Assembly: GCA_021295815.1 (NCBI GenBank)
Contig: JAGWBQ010000003.1
Span: 1-64,000, forward strand
Length of the DNA stretch: 64,000 nt
From: Gemmatimonadota bacterium
GTDB taxonomy: Bacteria > Gemmatimonadota > Gemmatimonadetes > Longimicrobiales > Gaopeijiaceae
Direction: 5' to 3'
The notes beneath the pieces are model-generated. The model had not been told where the DNA came from, made no database searches, and saw nothing but the letters and a program-made list of their open reading frames with translations. Positions 53,050-61,865 of this stretch are shown here, piece after piece. The translations under genes were made by a program, and so were the position numbers. The stretch's first letter is position 1, and the number at the start of each line of letters is the position of its first letter.

Positions 53050-53649
53050 CTAGCCTGATGCTTCCGGCCCGAACGGCACCTCCAAGGCCGGCAACGAGAA
53101 CGCGCCCGGAAAGTCGGCCTCCACCTCCTTCTGTTTGCCGCTCCAGCTCTCGATGTCGATGCGGAAGACCGCCGTCCGCCTGAGTTCGCCCTCGGTTATG
53201 GCTCTGTAGTCCCGACCGGGCCTCAGGTGAGGGGCGTACTTGTCGAGCAGGAGCTGGAGACCATGGCGCGCCTCTTCGGTTTCGCACACGACGCTGCCCT
53301 TCCCGAAGGCGACCACCCCGGCATACTCGACCGAGAACTCCAAGGCCTCGTCCGCCGGCAGGAGTCTCCCCATCGCCACGGCGCCGAACGAGACCCGCAT
53401 ACCTGTCGCCTCGAGGTTCCGTCGGGTACGACCGGTGCGATGCGTGTGAAGATAGATGGCCCGCCGGGCCTCGTCGAAAACGAAGAGGTTCGAGTTGAGA
53501 AAGGGCTGGCCGTCGGCGTCGGTGGTCGCCAGAAAACCGTAGGGAGCTTCGTGCAGGAAGGCGGCCACCCAGCGGTCGTCCTTGCCCCGGTCGCGACGGC
53601 GGAGGGCGGAGCGGGCGTCGTCCCTGCCCGCGTGGTCGGGCAGGCTCAC
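53050..53649 (-). CDS. Pyridoxamine 5'-phosphate oxidase-family flavin-binding protein
   Basis: A 199-residue cytoplasmic protein with a split-barrel FMN-binding fold. Recognisable are APYGFLATTDADGQPFLNSNLFVFD (strands 1-2), IYLHTHRTGRTRRNLEATG, and VEYAGVVAFGKGSVVCETEEARHGLQLLLDKYAPHL, a pattern shared with NimA-like and general-stress flavoproteins. The actual reaction is unknown; true PdxH has different end motifs. The GTG at 53649 overlaps the stop of the amidohydrolase lipoprotein (GTGA), indicating translational coupling. Confidence 0.85.
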   Translation of the reverse strand: MSLPDHAGRDDARSALRRRDRGKDDRWVAAFLHEAPYGFLATTDADGQPFLNSNLFVFDEARRAIYLHTHRTGRTRRNLEATGMRVSFGAVAMGRLLPADEALEFSVEYAGVVAFGKGSVVCETEEARHGLQLLLDKYAPHLRPGRDYRAITEGELRRTAVFRIDIESWSGKQKEVEADFPGAFSLPALEVPFGPEASG

Positions 53650-55094
53650 TTGCGGGTCCTCCGGATCGCTCTACCGGGGGCGGTTCCTTCGGCAAAGTCG
53701 ACGAGCTCTCCGTCGCGGACCACGAAGACGCCGCCCACGAGAACGTGCGGGATCCCGGTGGAGGGCTGATCCGGGTCGACGAAGGTCGCCCGATCCAGCA
53801 CCGTTTCGGGGTCGAAGACGGTCAGGTCGGCATCGGCGCCCGGCGAGACCCTTCCCTTGGCGGCCATCTCCGGCACCATCGCCTCGAGACGCCGCGCGGG
53901 CATGAGCGTCATCTTGCGCAGCGCCTCCATCAGCCCGAGTCGGCCCTCGTCTCTGGAGTAGCGGCCCAGCACCCGGGCGAAGGTTCCGGCCCCGCGTGGA
54001 TGGGCGCGACCGTTCACGAAGGCCACGCCGTCGCTCGCCACCATGACGATGGGGTGTACCAGAGCCTGGAGCATGGCCTCCTCGGGGATGATGTGGGCGA
54101 TGACGATCCCGCCCTGGCTCCTTCGGCGGGCGAAGCTCCCCGCATCCAGCCGTTCGCCGGTCGCGACCCACTCGATGTCGCCGTAGTTCGCGCCGAGCCG
54201 CTGCCGCCAGCCCGGGTCGAAGATGGCGGAGCCGATGCTGGTCGACGCCGCGGTATAAGGGTAAATCTCGGTCGTCACGTCCACCCCGACCTCCTGCGCA
54301 CCGGCGATCATTTCGAGGACGGGTCCCATTTGCGAGAGCCCGGTCGAGCCGATGTGGACGACATGCACCGAGGCCCCCGTACCGGCCGCGTTGCCGACCA
54401 TCTCCTGCACGGCTGCGATGGCGCTCGTGGGCTCCAGCACCCCCGAATATCTCACATGAACGAAAACGGTCACACCGTGCTCCGCTGCGGTCTGGAACAT
54501 GCGGAATATCTCGGGACGCCCCGCTCCGGGCAGGTACTGGAGACCGAGGCCCACCCCTAGGGCGCCGCGCGAGAGTTCGGCTTCCAGGTGACGCTGGATC
54601 TCGGCCACCCGCGCCTCGTCGGCCCGCCCGTAGATGGTCTCGCCGGCCGCGCTGTCGAAGGCCAGACGGCGCGCCTCCGAGTAGCTTGCCGACGCCCCGT
54701 GGTTGATGCGCCAATCCTGCCGCTCCGCGTACCACTCTTCTATCGGATAGCCGCCGCTCTCGAGCTCGAGGGCCGTGGTGACACCGTCACGCACCTGAAG
54801 GTCGCGAGAGAACGGGTCCTGCCCGTGCGCGTGGAGGTCGATGAAGCCCGGCGCGACCACGAGGCCGGAGACGTCCATCACCTCCTCGCCCAGAAGGGTG
54901 TCTGCGGTGACCGACACCACCACGCCGTCTCGAATTCCCACGTTCAGCACCGAGTCGGCTCCTGACTCCGGGTCCATCACTCGACCGCCGGCCAGCACGA
55001 GATCGTGGACGGTCGGCTCAGCTTCGGGTTGGCAGGCGGCAACAGTACCGAACAGAACAAATGCCGCTAGGGTCGGGGTTCTCAAGTGGGACAT
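53646..55094 (-). CDS. Amidohydrolase lipoprotein, D-aminoacylase-like
   Basis: A 482-residue lipoprotein (lipobox TVAAC, Cys at about residue 17). The composite amidohydrolase fold is clear: DLVLAGGRVMDPESG, LVVAPGFIDLHAHGQDP (HxH metal motif), LELESGGYP, FVHVRYS, VHVVHIGST, MVASDGVAFVNGRAHPRGAGTFARVLGRY and the C-terminal ADLTVFDPE. The SDG and HPR blocks are those of N-acyl-D-amino-acid deacylases. The substrate is probably an N-acyl amino acid or cyclic amide in the periplasm. It lies just downstream of tRNA-Lys and overlaps the flavin-protein gene. Confidence 0.88.
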   Translation of the reverse strand: MSHLRTPTLAAFVLFGTVAACQPEAEPTVHDLVLAGGRVMDPESGADSVLNVGIRDGVVVSVTADTLLGEEVMDVSGLVVAPGFIDLHAHGQDPFSRDLQVRDGVTTALELESGGYPIEEWYAERQDWRINHGASASYSEARRLAFDSAAGETIYGRADEARVAEIQRHLEAELSRGALGVGLGLQYLPGAGRPEIFRMFQTAAEHGVTVFVHVRYSGVLEPTSAIAAVQEMVGNAAGTGASVHVVHIGSTGLSQMGPVLEMIAGAQEVGVDVTTEIYPYTAASTSIGSAIFDPGWRQRLGANYGDIEWVATGERLDAGSFARRRSQGGIVIAHIIPEEAMLQALVHPIVMVASDGVAFVNGRAHPRGAGTFARVLGRYSRDEGRLGLMEALRKMTLMPARRLEAMVPEMAAKGRVSPGADADLTVFDPETVLDRATFVDPDQPSTGIPHVLVGGVFVVRDGELVDFAEGTAPGRAIRRTRK

Positions 55095-55114
55095 CGGGAG
55101 CCTCGATATGGTGA

Positions 55115-55187
55115 TGACCCGGCTGGGGCTCGAACCCAGGACCGACGGATTAAAAGTCCGCTGCTCTACCAACTGAGCTACCGGGCC
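55115..55187 (-). tRNA. tRNA-Lys (anticodon TTT)
   Basis: Cloverleaf on the minus strand: acceptor GGCCCGG/CCGGGTC (one G-U pair), D-arm GCTCAGTTGGTAGAGC, anticodon stem GCGGA/TCCGT (ending in a G-U-like pair) around loop CTTTTAA (anticodon TTT), T-arm CTGGG-TTCGAGC-CCCAG. CCA not encoded. Sits between rnhB and the amidohydrolase. Confidence 0.95.
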
Positions 55188-55277
55188 GAAGAAAGATAGA
55201 ACCGGGAGCCTCACTTCAGGAGGGGTGCGACAGAGATGCGGGAGGACTCGGTAAGTCCAGCGGCCGCCTCCGACCGT

Positions 55278-55886
55278 TCAGATTTTCAAGCGGAGCTGGT
55301 TGCGAAGGAAGCTTCGGCGATGATGCGGGGTCGGTCCCAACTCCAGCAGGGCCGCTCGGTGCTCCCGGGTGCCGTATCCCATGTTGCGCGACCATCCGTA
55401 GCCGGGGTACCTCCGGGCAAGACGCCTCATCAGCCGATCGCGCGTCACCTTGGCCACGACGGAGGCGCAGGAGATCGAGTGCACGAGAGCGTCACCCTTG
55501 ACGACCGCATCGTGCGGAAGCCTTAAGCGCTTCATGGGAAGGCCGTCCACGACCACGTGGCGGGGTTGCCCCACCGGAACCCGTGCGAGCGCCCGCTTCA
55601 TGGCGAGAGCGGTGGCGTTGAGAATGTTGCGACGATCTATCTCCTCGGCGGACGCCGCTCCGGTCCCAACGACTTCCGCCCATTCCACGATGCGGCGGTA
55701 GCACTCCTCCCGCTCCGCTGGAGCAAGCCGTTTCGAGTCGGCCACTCCTTCGACGGGCTCTCCATCCGACAGGACTACGGCGCTGGCCACGACGGGTCCG
55801 GCCAAGGGTCCGCGACCGACTTCGTCGATACCGACGACAGGGATGCCGTATGCCCAGAAAGCGCGCTCGTACTCGAGCGCCGCACC
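55278..55886 (-). CDS. rnhB: Ribonuclease HII, start codon not identifiable
   Basis: Degrades the RNA strand of RNA-DNA hybrids and removes misincorporated ribonucleotides. The catalytic blocks are clear: GIDEVGRGPLAGPVVASAVVL with the Asp-Glu pair, ADSKRLAPAERE, HVVVDGLPM, HSISCASVVAKVTRDRLM and the GYGTREHRAAL signature. Conserved sequence extends upstream (ALEYERAFWAYGIP) to about 55877, but this frame has no ATG, GTG, TTG or CTG before the rplS stop at 55972-55974. The first is a TTG at 55805, which would lose the catalytic Asp-Glu. The start shown is approximate. A GTG in another frame just upstream hints at a single-base indel. It follows rplS in the classical order. Confidence 0.85.
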   Translation of the reverse strand, partial: GAALEYERAFWAYGIPVVGIDEVGRGPLAGPVVASAVVLSDGEPVEGVADSKRLAPAEREECYRRIVEWAEVVGTGAASAEEIDRRNILNATALAMKRALARVPVGQPRHVVVDGLPMKRLRLPHDAVVKGDALVHSISCASVVAKVTRDRLMRRLARRYPGYGWSRNMGYGTREHRAALLELGPTPHHRRSFLRNQLRLKI

Positions 55887-55971
55887 CGCAGCGGGCGGAA
55901 ATTTCGCAGACCGCGACCGGTCGCCGACCCGGCGGTCTACGCCGTTGCGGCCGCCTGCCTCGACCCGGACC

Positions 55972-56325
55972 TTACCGACGGACGCGCTTCTCCGGAATCC
56001 GCGCCGACTTGCCTCGACGACCGCGCAGATAATAGAGCTTGGCCCGCCTTACCCGACCTCTGCGAATCACCTCGATGCCGGCCACCGTGGGGGCCTGGAG
56101 CGGGAAGATACGCTCGACGCCGACGCCACCGGAGACCTTGCGGACAGTGAAGGTCTCGTCCAGACCTCCGTGCTTGCGGGCGATGCAGACGCCCTCGTAA
56201 GGCTGGAGACGCTCCTTGGTTCCTTCCCGCACGCGGTAGAGAACGCGGACCGTGTCGCCCGGATGGAACTCGGGCAGATCGTCCCTCAGGTTCTGCAGCT
56301 CGAAATCTCTGATAACGTTGGGCAT
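55972..56325 (-). CDS. rplS: 50S ribosomal protein L19 (bL19)
   Basis: A 117-residue ribosomal protein at the 30S-50S interface. [35 protein letters not shown] region, [24 protein letters not shown] and the C-terminal [20 protein letters not shown] are family hallmarks. The ATG at 56325 begins MPNVIRDFE. It follows trmD on the minus strand after a 96-base spacer and precedes rnhB, as in many bacteria. Confidence 0.97.
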   Translation of the reverse strand: MPNVIRDFELQNLRDDLPEFHPGDTVRVLYRVREGTKERLQPYEGVCIARKHGGLDETFTVRKVSGGVGVERIFPLQAPTVAGIEVIRRGRVRRAKLYYLRGRRGKSARIPEKRVRR

Positions 56326-56421
56326 GGCGGTGCGCGGCCAAGGCGGGTTTCGTTTGACGGTTAGCCTTGAAATATAGGCTGAGCGGCTGAGCATGTACAG
56401 TGCCGACGCGTCTGCGCGTCC

Positions 56422-57129
56422 TCACGAACCGCCCGATCGCCGTCCCGTGGACGGATCCCGGGGCCGGGCTCGGTCCACGCCTCTTTCCCGATTCAGATGT
56501 TCGGCCTGCTCGGCCCGCCAGTGCGCGATGCGCTTGTGGTCCCCCGAACGCAGAACGGCGGGCACCTCGTGACCGCGATAGGATGGAGGCCGGGTGTACG
56601 AGGGGGCGCTGAGCCCGCCTCGGTCGTAGAAGGAATCGGTCGAGGCGGCCTCGTGATCCCCCAGGGCTCCGGGAATGAGTCTGACCACGGCGTCGACCAC
56701 GGCCAGGGCCGCAGGCTCGCCTCCCGAGAGCACGAAGTCGCCCACGCTGAGCTCCTCGGTCGCCAGGTGATCGGCCACTCGCTGATCCACGTCCTTGTAG
56801 TGCCCGCAGAGCAGGGTGAGGTCGGGTCGGACCGATAGCCGCACGGCGTCGTCGTGGCTGAAATGCCTGCCGCGCGCCGAAAGGAGGACGACGGCGCCGG
56901 CCTGTCCGATCTCGTCGACCGCCCGGAAGAAAGGCTCGGGCTTGAGCACCATGCCGGCCCCTCCGCCGTAGGGAAGGTCGTCCGCGGTCCGGTGCCGATC
57001 CCTGGCGTACTCCCGGAGATCGAGCACACGGTAGCTGACCAGTCCCGCCGCCGCCGCGCGCCCGAGGATCGAGAGCGAGAGGGGCGCGGTGAAGTACTCC
57101 GGGAAGAGCGTGACCAGGTTGATGCGCAT
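56422..57129 (-). CDS. trmD: tRNA (guanine-N1-)-methyltransferase
   Basis: Methylates G37 of tRNAs reading CNN codons, preventing frameshifts. The 235-residue product has the knotted SPOUT fold: INLVTLFPEYF at the start, DLREYARDRHRTADDLPYGGGAGMVLKPEP region, LLCGHYKDVDQRV and VGDFVLSGGEPAALAVVDAVVRLIPG, which holds the AdoMet-binding knot. The catalytic SYTRP segment is in APSYTRPPSYRG. The ATG at 57129 is chosen over an upstream one because the domain begins there. It lies 45 bases after rimM. Confidence 0.97.
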   Translation of the reverse strand: MRINLVTLFPEYFTAPLSLSILGRAAAAGLVSYRVLDLREYARDRHRTADDLPYGGGAGMVLKPEPFFRAVDEIGQAGAVVLLSARGRHFSHDDAVRLSVRPDLTLLCGHYKDVDQRVADHLATEELSVGDFVLSGGEPAALAVVDAVVRLIPGALGDHEAASTDSFYDRGGLSAPSYTRPPSYRGHEVPAVLRSGDHKRIAHWRAEQAEHLNRERGVDRARPRDPSTGRRSGGS

Positions 57130-57174
57130 CCGCAGGCCGCGCCTTGCCGCCCCAGGCGGTTTGTCCACCGGCCC

Positions 57175-57708
57175 TTACAGCTCCAGGAGACCTTCGGGAG
57201 GAGCGATCACCATTCGATTCTCATCGAGATCCACCTCCACTACGAATTCCGGTCGATAAGGCACCAGGCAGGGCCTGCTGCCTGTCCCGACCTGCAACAG
57301 CTTGCTCTCACCGACATCGAGCAGGTCCTCTACACGGCCCACTCGTTCTCCCGTACGGGTGACCACCTCGAGCCCCACAAGCTCGAAATGGAAGAACTCG
57401 CCTTCCTCGAGGGGAGCCAGAGCCTCGAGCGGAGCGAAGAGCAACAGGTGTTTGAGTCGGGAGGCCTCGTTCCGATCTCCGACTCCGGCGAAATGCACTA
57501 TCAGGCCCTTGTTGGCCGGTTTCACCTCTCCCACGACCAGACGCCGCAAGTCTTCGGCCGAGTTCTCGTTCGCCGAGGCGGTGAGTTCGAACCCTTGGCG
57601 ATATACCCAGTCAGGCCGGTCCGTGAGCGGATGGACCACGACCGCTCCGCGAGTGCCGTGCGGCCGTCCGATCCGCCCGACGATCAGCCGGGTCGGGCTA
57701 TCCGTCAA
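57175..57708 (-). CDS. rimM: 16S rRNA processing protein RimM
   Basis: Assists assembly of the 30S head. The 177-residue protein has the N-terminal barrel motif VGRIGRPHGTRGAVVVHPLTD and the C-terminal PRC barrel (FFHFELVGLEVVTRTGERVGRVEDLLDVG region, VPYRPEFVVEVDLDENRMVIAPPEGLL). The TTG at 57708 is the most plausible start: an upstream purine-rich GGGAAAA lies about eight bases away, and the homologous N-terminus starts right after it. No ATG is available. It lies between rpsP and trmD, the standard order. Confidence 0.93.
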   Translation of the reverse strand: MTDSPTRLIVGRIGRPHGTRGAVVVHPLTDRPDWVYRQGFELTASANENSAEDLRRLVVGEVKPANKGLIVHFAGVGDRNEASRLKHLLLFAPLEALAPLEEGEFFHFELVGLEVVTRTGERVGRVEDLLDVGESKLLQVGTGSRPCLVPYRPEFVVEVDLDENRMVIAPPEGLLEL

Positions 57709-57790
57709 GGTCGGTTTTCCCGTCGAGGCCGGAGCCGACAATCGGGAACACCGAGTCGAACCGGGCCGGTCGGCCTCGCGGCCGTAAGTA

Positions 57791-58159
57791 TCAGGCCTCG
57801 GCCGCCCGGGCGGCAGCCTCCTCCGCCAGCATCTCGGCCTTGGTGCCTTCGCGCTCCTGGCTCTCGGCCTCGGACTCGACGTTTCTCTGCGGCTCGCCCA
57901 CCGCCACAATACCGTCGCCTCCTTTGCGGGCCTTGCGGATGAGGGAACGCACCGTATTGGACGGCTGCGCCCCCCGCTCCATCCAGGAATCGACGGCGTC
58001 GAGGTCGATGACGAGTCGCGCAGGATGCGAAAGCGGCTTGTAGTAACCCAAGGTCTCGACGAAGCGGCCGTCCCTGGGAGAGGCGCCGTCGGCTACCACG
58101 ACCCGGTAGTGAGCCTTCTTCTTCCGGCCCATGCGCCGGAGACGTATTCTGGTTGGCAT
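57791..58159 (-). CDS. rpsP: 30S ribosomal protein S16 (bS16) with extended acidic tail
   Basis: A 122-residue ribosomal protein. The core is normal: MPTRIRLRRMGRKKKAHYRVVVADG, PRDGRFVETLGYYKP, LDLDAVDSWMERGAQPSNTVRSLIRKA. An approximately 40-residue Ala/Glu-rich C-terminal extension (ESEAESQEREGTKAEMLAEE region) is longer than the about 80-residue E. coli protein. It stands between ffh and rimM in the conserved ffh-rpsP-rimM-trmD-rplS-rnhB cluster. Confidence 0.97.
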   Translation of the reverse strand: MPTRIRLRRMGRKKKAHYRVVVADGASPRDGRFVETLGYYKPLSHPARLVIDLDAVDSWMERGAQPSNTVRSLIRKARKGGDGIVAVGEPQRNVESEAESQEREGTKAEMLAEEAAARAAEA

Positions 58160-58225
58160 GGTGAAATATAACGCGGCAACGAACGGACGGTAAGCGAGAG
58201 ACTCGCAGCGCCGAACTCGCTCCGA

Positions 58226-59593
58226 CTAATTTCCCCCCAGCAATCTTCCCGCACCCGGAATCCTCGGGCCGCCCGGCTTGCCGACCGACCTCATCATCAG
58301 CGGCATCATCCTGTTCATCTGCCGATACTGCTTGAGCAGTCGGTTGAGCTCGGCCACAGGTCTTCCGCTTCCGCGCGAGATCCGTACCCTCCTGGATGCG
58401 TCGATAATCTCCGGACGAGCACGTTCCTCCGGCGTCATGGAGAGGATGATGGCCTCGACATGCTTCATGCGTTTCGGATCGACGTCCTTGCCGGGGATCT
58501 TCATGCGCGAAGCGCCGGGAACCAGCTTGAGCACTTGGTCCAGGGGACCCATGCGCTGCACCTGCTGCATGGCCGAGAGCATGTCCTGGAGGGTGAAGCG
58601 ACCTCCTTTCTTCAGTTTTTCCTCGAAGGCGCGCGACTCCTTTTCGTCGATGGCCGCCTGAGCCCGCTCCACCAGCCCCACCACGTCGCCCTGGCGGAGA
58701 ATGCGGCCCGCCAGTCTCCTGGGGTCGGCGCGCTCGAGGTCGGAGATCCCCTCCCCGACTCCGACGAACTTGATCGGCCTCCCGGTGACGCCGAGTATGG
58801 AGAGAGCCGCTCCGCCGCGGGAGTCGCCGTCGAGCTTGGTGAGGAGGACGCCGGTGATACCCACCCGCTCGTTGAAGCCCTTCGCGATCCCGACCGCCTC
58901 CTGCCCCGTCATCGCGTCGGCGACCAGGAGGGTCTCGTGCGGTCGAACGGCGTCGCGGATCGCTTCGAGCTCGGTCATGAGGGCGTCGTCGAACTGGAGC
59001 CTGCCGGCCGCATCCACGATGAGGTAATCGCTGTCGCGCGCCTCGCGCCGAGCCAGCTTCGCGGCGGCCACCGGGTCTCCACCGGCTTCGCCGGCAGTGA
59101 ATGACGCCCCCACCCGGCCCGCAAGGGTCTTCAGCTGCTCGATCGCCGCCGGACGTTGAAGATCGCATCCTGCAAGCAAGACCGATGCCGACCTGGAAGC
59201 CCCTCGTCCCTCCCGGACCGCCACGTGGTGCGCCAGCTTGGCTGCGCTCGTGGTCTTGCCGGAGCCTTGGAGCCCCACCAGCAGAATTACGGTGGGACCG
59301 CGTTTCGCCCGGGCTAGCTCGACTTCACCCGAACCCATGAGGGCGGCGAGTTCGTCGTGGACGATCTTGACGAGCTGCTGACCGGGACGGACGGCCTTCA
59401 TCACTTCGCGCCCGACGGCCCTCTCCCTGACCTTCGCCAGAAAGTCCTTGGCGACCCTGAAGTTGACGTCCGCCTCCAGGAGCGCCCGTCGCAGATCCCT
59501 GAGCCCTTCGTCCACCATCCGCTCGTTGAGCACGCCCCGGCCGCGCAGGCGCTTGAGCGCACCGTCGATCCTGTCTCCGAGGTGATCGAACAC
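58226..59593 (-). CDS. ffh: Signal recognition particle protein Ffh
   Basis: SRP54 homologue that binds 4.5S RNA and signal peptides and targets ribosomes to the membrane. The 455-residue product has the N domain, the G domain (P-loop LVGLQGSGKTTSAAKLA, DAAGRLQFDD, TKLDGDSRGGAALS, VGVGEGISDLE) and a methionine-rich M domain (LQDMLSAMQQVQRMGPLDQVLKLVPG region, SRGSGRPVAELNRLLKQYRQMNRMM). The GTG start at 59593 begins MFDHLGDRI. It lies five bases from the purA stop. Confidence 0.97.
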   Translation of the reverse strand: MFDHLGDRIDGALKRLRGRGVLNERMVDEGLRDLRRALLEADVNFRVAKDFLAKVRERAVGREVMKAVRPGQQLVKIVHDELAALMGSGEVELARAKRGPTVILLVGLQGSGKTTSAAKLAHHVAVREGRGASRSASVLLAGCDLQRPAAIEQLKTLAGRVGASFTAGEAGGDPVAAAKLARREARDSDYLIVDAAGRLQFDDALMTELEAIRDAVRPHETLLVADAMTGQEAVGIAKGFNERVGITGVLLTKLDGDSRGGAALSILGVTGRPIKFVGVGEGISDLERADPRRLAGRILRQGDVVGLVERAQAAIDEKESRAFEEKLKKGGRFTLQDMLSAMQQVQRMGPLDQVLKLVPGASRMKIPGKDVDPKRMKHVEAIILSMTPEERARPEIIDASRRVRISRGSGRPVAELNRLLKQYRQMNRMMPLMMRSVGKPGGPRIPGAGRLLGGN

Positions 59594-59598
59594 GGAGG

Positions 59599-60891
59599 CT
59601 ACTCCACGTAAATGATCTGCGACCTGCGAGCTCCCACCGACACCATCCGCACCGGCGCGCCGGTAAGCTCTTCCAGCCGGCGCAGATATGCGCGGGCGCG
59701 GGTAGGCAGTTCGTCCAGCCGTCTCGCCCCGCTCGTGGGCGCCTGCCAGCCCGGGAGGGTCTCGAACACCGGCTCCACGGTACCGAGCGCCCAGGTGTCT
59801 GCGGGAAAGCTATCGACGACCTCGCCGGTCGCCATGCGGTAGGCGGTCACGATCCGGAGCTGGCTCAAGGTGTCGAGCACGTCCAGCTTGGTGACCGCCA
59901 GGCCGGTAAGACCATTGACCTGCGCCGAATGTCGGGTGATGACCGAGTCGAACCAGCCGCAACGCCGGGGGCGTCCGGTGGTCGCTCCCCACTCGCCTCC
60001 CAGCTTCCGCACCCGTTCGTCCATCTCGGGATCGAAGGCGGACGGGAGCGGGCCCTCGCCCACCCGGCTCGTGTAAGCCTTGACGATCCCGACCACGTCG
60101 GTGATCGAGGTGGGACCGATGCCGGCGCCGGTGGTGGCTCCGCCGGCCGTCGTGCTGGACGAGGTGACGAACGGGTAGGTGCCGTGATCGAGGTCGAGCG
60201 CGGTGCCCTGAGCCCCTTCGAGCAGAACCCGCCCGCCCGCATCGAGCGTGGACGTGATCTCCGGCCCTACGTCGGTGGCAAGCTCCAGCAGGCGCGGCGT
60301 CAGCGCGAGAGCGGCCTCGGTCTCTTCCTCCAACCGGCGGCGAAGGCCGGACACGTCGACGCCTGAACGAGCGATTCTGCCGACAGCGCGTTCGAGCGCC
60401 ATTCCCACCCGCTCGCGCAGCCGCGAGGGGTTGGCGAGGTCGGCCAAGCGAACGCCGCGACGTCCCGCCTTGTCCTCGTAGGCCGGGCCGATCCCCCGGC
60501 CGGTCGTGCCTATGGGCGTGCTCGCCGACTCCTCGGAAGCGTGGTCTAGAGCTCGGTGGTAAGGAAGCAGAAGGTGGGCTCGTCTGCTGACCCCGACCCT
60601 CTCGGACAGGTCTATGCCCCGTCCGACCACCCCGTCGTACTCCTTCAGGAACTCGACCGGATCCAGGACGACTCCGTTTCCCAACAGGCAGCGGGTGTCG
60701 GGATGGAGAACGCCCGACGGAATCTGATGCAGTATGAACTCGGCGTCATCGACTTGGACGGTGTGGCCAGCGTTGGCGCCGCCCTGGTAGCGAGCGACGA
60801 CGGCGGCGTCCTCGGCAAGCACGTCCACGATCTTGCCCTTGCCTTCGTCGCCCCACTGCCCGCCCACGACCACCACGCAGGGACCGATCAC
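59599..60891 (-). CDS. purA: Adenylosuccinate synthetase
   Basis: Joins IMP and aspartate with GTP to form adenylosuccinate in AMP synthesis. The 430-residue protein has VVVGGQWGDEGKGKIVD at the N-terminus, GGANAGHTV, PSGVLHP, the TPIGTTGRGIGPAYEDKAGRRG block, LLEGAQGTALDLDHGTYPFVTSS and a C-terminal GWFDSVITRHS region. The GTG at 60891 overlaps the TGA of the DapA-family gene (GTGA). It is transcribed with trpS and the aldolase upstream and ffh downstream. Confidence 0.97.
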   Translation of the reverse strand: MIGPCVVVVGGQWGDEGKGKIVDVLAEDAAVVARYQGGANAGHTVQVDDAEFILHQIPSGVLHPDTRCLLGNGVVLDPVEFLKEYDGVVGRGIDLSERVGVSRRAHLLLPYHRALDHASEESASTPIGTTGRGIGPAYEDKAGRRGVRLADLANPSRLRERVGMALERAVGRIARSGVDVSGLRRRLEEETEAALALTPRLLELATDVGPEITSTLDAGGRVLLEGAQGTALDLDHGTYPFVTSSSTTAGGATTGAGIGPTSITDVVGIVKAYTSRVGEGPLPSAFDPEMDERVRKLGGEWGATTGRPRRCGWFDSVITRHSAQVNGLTGLAVTKLDVLDTLSQLRIVTAYRMATGEVVDSFPADTWALGTVEPVFETLPGWQAPTSGARRLDELPTRARAYLRRLEELTGAPVRMVSVGARRSQIIYVE

Positions 60892-61805
60892 GCTCTCGAT
60901 CCGACAGTGCGCCCGACGACCCCGGCGGCCTCGAGCAGAGCTTTCATAGCCACCTTGCGCGGTGCGGCGAGCGGTCCGAGCGGACGTCGGGGCGCTCCCC
61001 CGACCATGCCCACCAGGTCGAGAGCGGCCTTCACCCCCGGTACGCCCATACCTGCCACGACCGCATCGTGCAAGGCGGTGACCAAGGCCTGCGCGCGCTC
61101 CGCCTCTTCGAGACCGCCGGTCCGGAAGGAGTTGGAGACGGCTGCGGCCAAGACCGGTGCGAAGGCCCCGACCGCGACGATGCCGCCTACCGCTCCCGCC
61201 TTCAGGGCGGGGAGGAGGATGCTTCCCGAGCCGACGAGCACCTGGAAGCCGTCGCCGCAGGCGGAGACGAGCTCGGTCGCCTTCCCGAGATCGCCCCGGG
61301 AGTCCTTGATCCCGACCACGTTCGGCAGCGTGGAGAGCTCGGCGACCACCGAGGTCGGAAACTCGATCGTGCTGAGCCGCAGCGGTACCTGGTAGACGAG
61401 GATGGGAATCGGCGCGGCCTCGGCGACGCTCTCGTAGTGGGCGAGCAGCGCCGGCCGGGTCATCGCGTCCCGGTAGTAGGCGGGCGGACTCACCAGTGCG
61501 GCGTCGGCGCCGGCCCTCGCGACCGAGGCCACCGCGGTGATCGCCGACCGCGTGGACTCTCCGGTCGCACCCGCGACGACGATCCTGTCGGGCCCGGCCA
61601 CCGAACGGGCATCCCGCACGAGGGCGTCGCGTTCGTCGGCGTCGAGCAGGACCGACTCGCCGGTGGATCCGCCGACGAGGACCCCCGAGACGGGCTCCGC
61701 AAACCACGACTCCAGGTTGTGGACGAAGCCTTCGCGGTCGACCTCCTCGGTCACGGGGTCGAAGGGCGTCGGGACCGCGAGGTGGGTACCTGCGAGATCG
61801 ATCAT
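60888..61805 (-). CDS. DapA-family (dihydrodipicolinate synthase/N-acetylneuraminate lyase-like) aldolase
   Basis: A 305-residue TIM-barrel class I aldolase. GSTGESVLLDADER matches the pyruvate-binding loop, the catalytic tyrosine is in ILVYQVPLRLS, and the Schiff-base lysine is in VVGIKDSRGD. Classical DapA has YNVPGRT; YQVPLRL fits better with 4-hydroxy-2-oxoglutarate aldolase or other members. I therefore do not assign dapA. It lies between trpS and purA, which gives no pathway clue. Cytoplasmic. Confidence 0.88.
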   Translation of the reverse strand: MIDLAGTHLAVPTPFDPVTEEVDREGFVHNLESWFAEPVSGVLVGGSTGESVLLDADERDALVRDARSVAGPDRIVVAGATGESTRSAITAVASVARAGADAALVSPPAYYRDAMTRPALLAHYESVAEAAPIPILVYQVPLRLSTIEFPTSVVAELSTLPNVVGIKDSRGDLGKATELVSACGDGFQVLVGSGSILLPALKAGAVGGIVAVGAFAPVLAAAVSNSFRTGGLEEAERAQALVTALHDAVVAGMGVPGVKAALDLVGMVGGAPRRPLGPLAAPRKVAMKALLEAAGVVGRTVGSRA

Positions 61806-61865
61806 CGGAGTGCCGGCTTGTGAGTGGTGGTGGAATCCGGAGATGAGAGGCCTGTCCGCGGATGA

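Noticed and set aside
60888-61805. Assignment of the gene as dapA
   Set aside because: The catalytic loop reads YQVPLR rather than YNVPGR, and no lysine-pathway genes are adjacent, so only the family is called.
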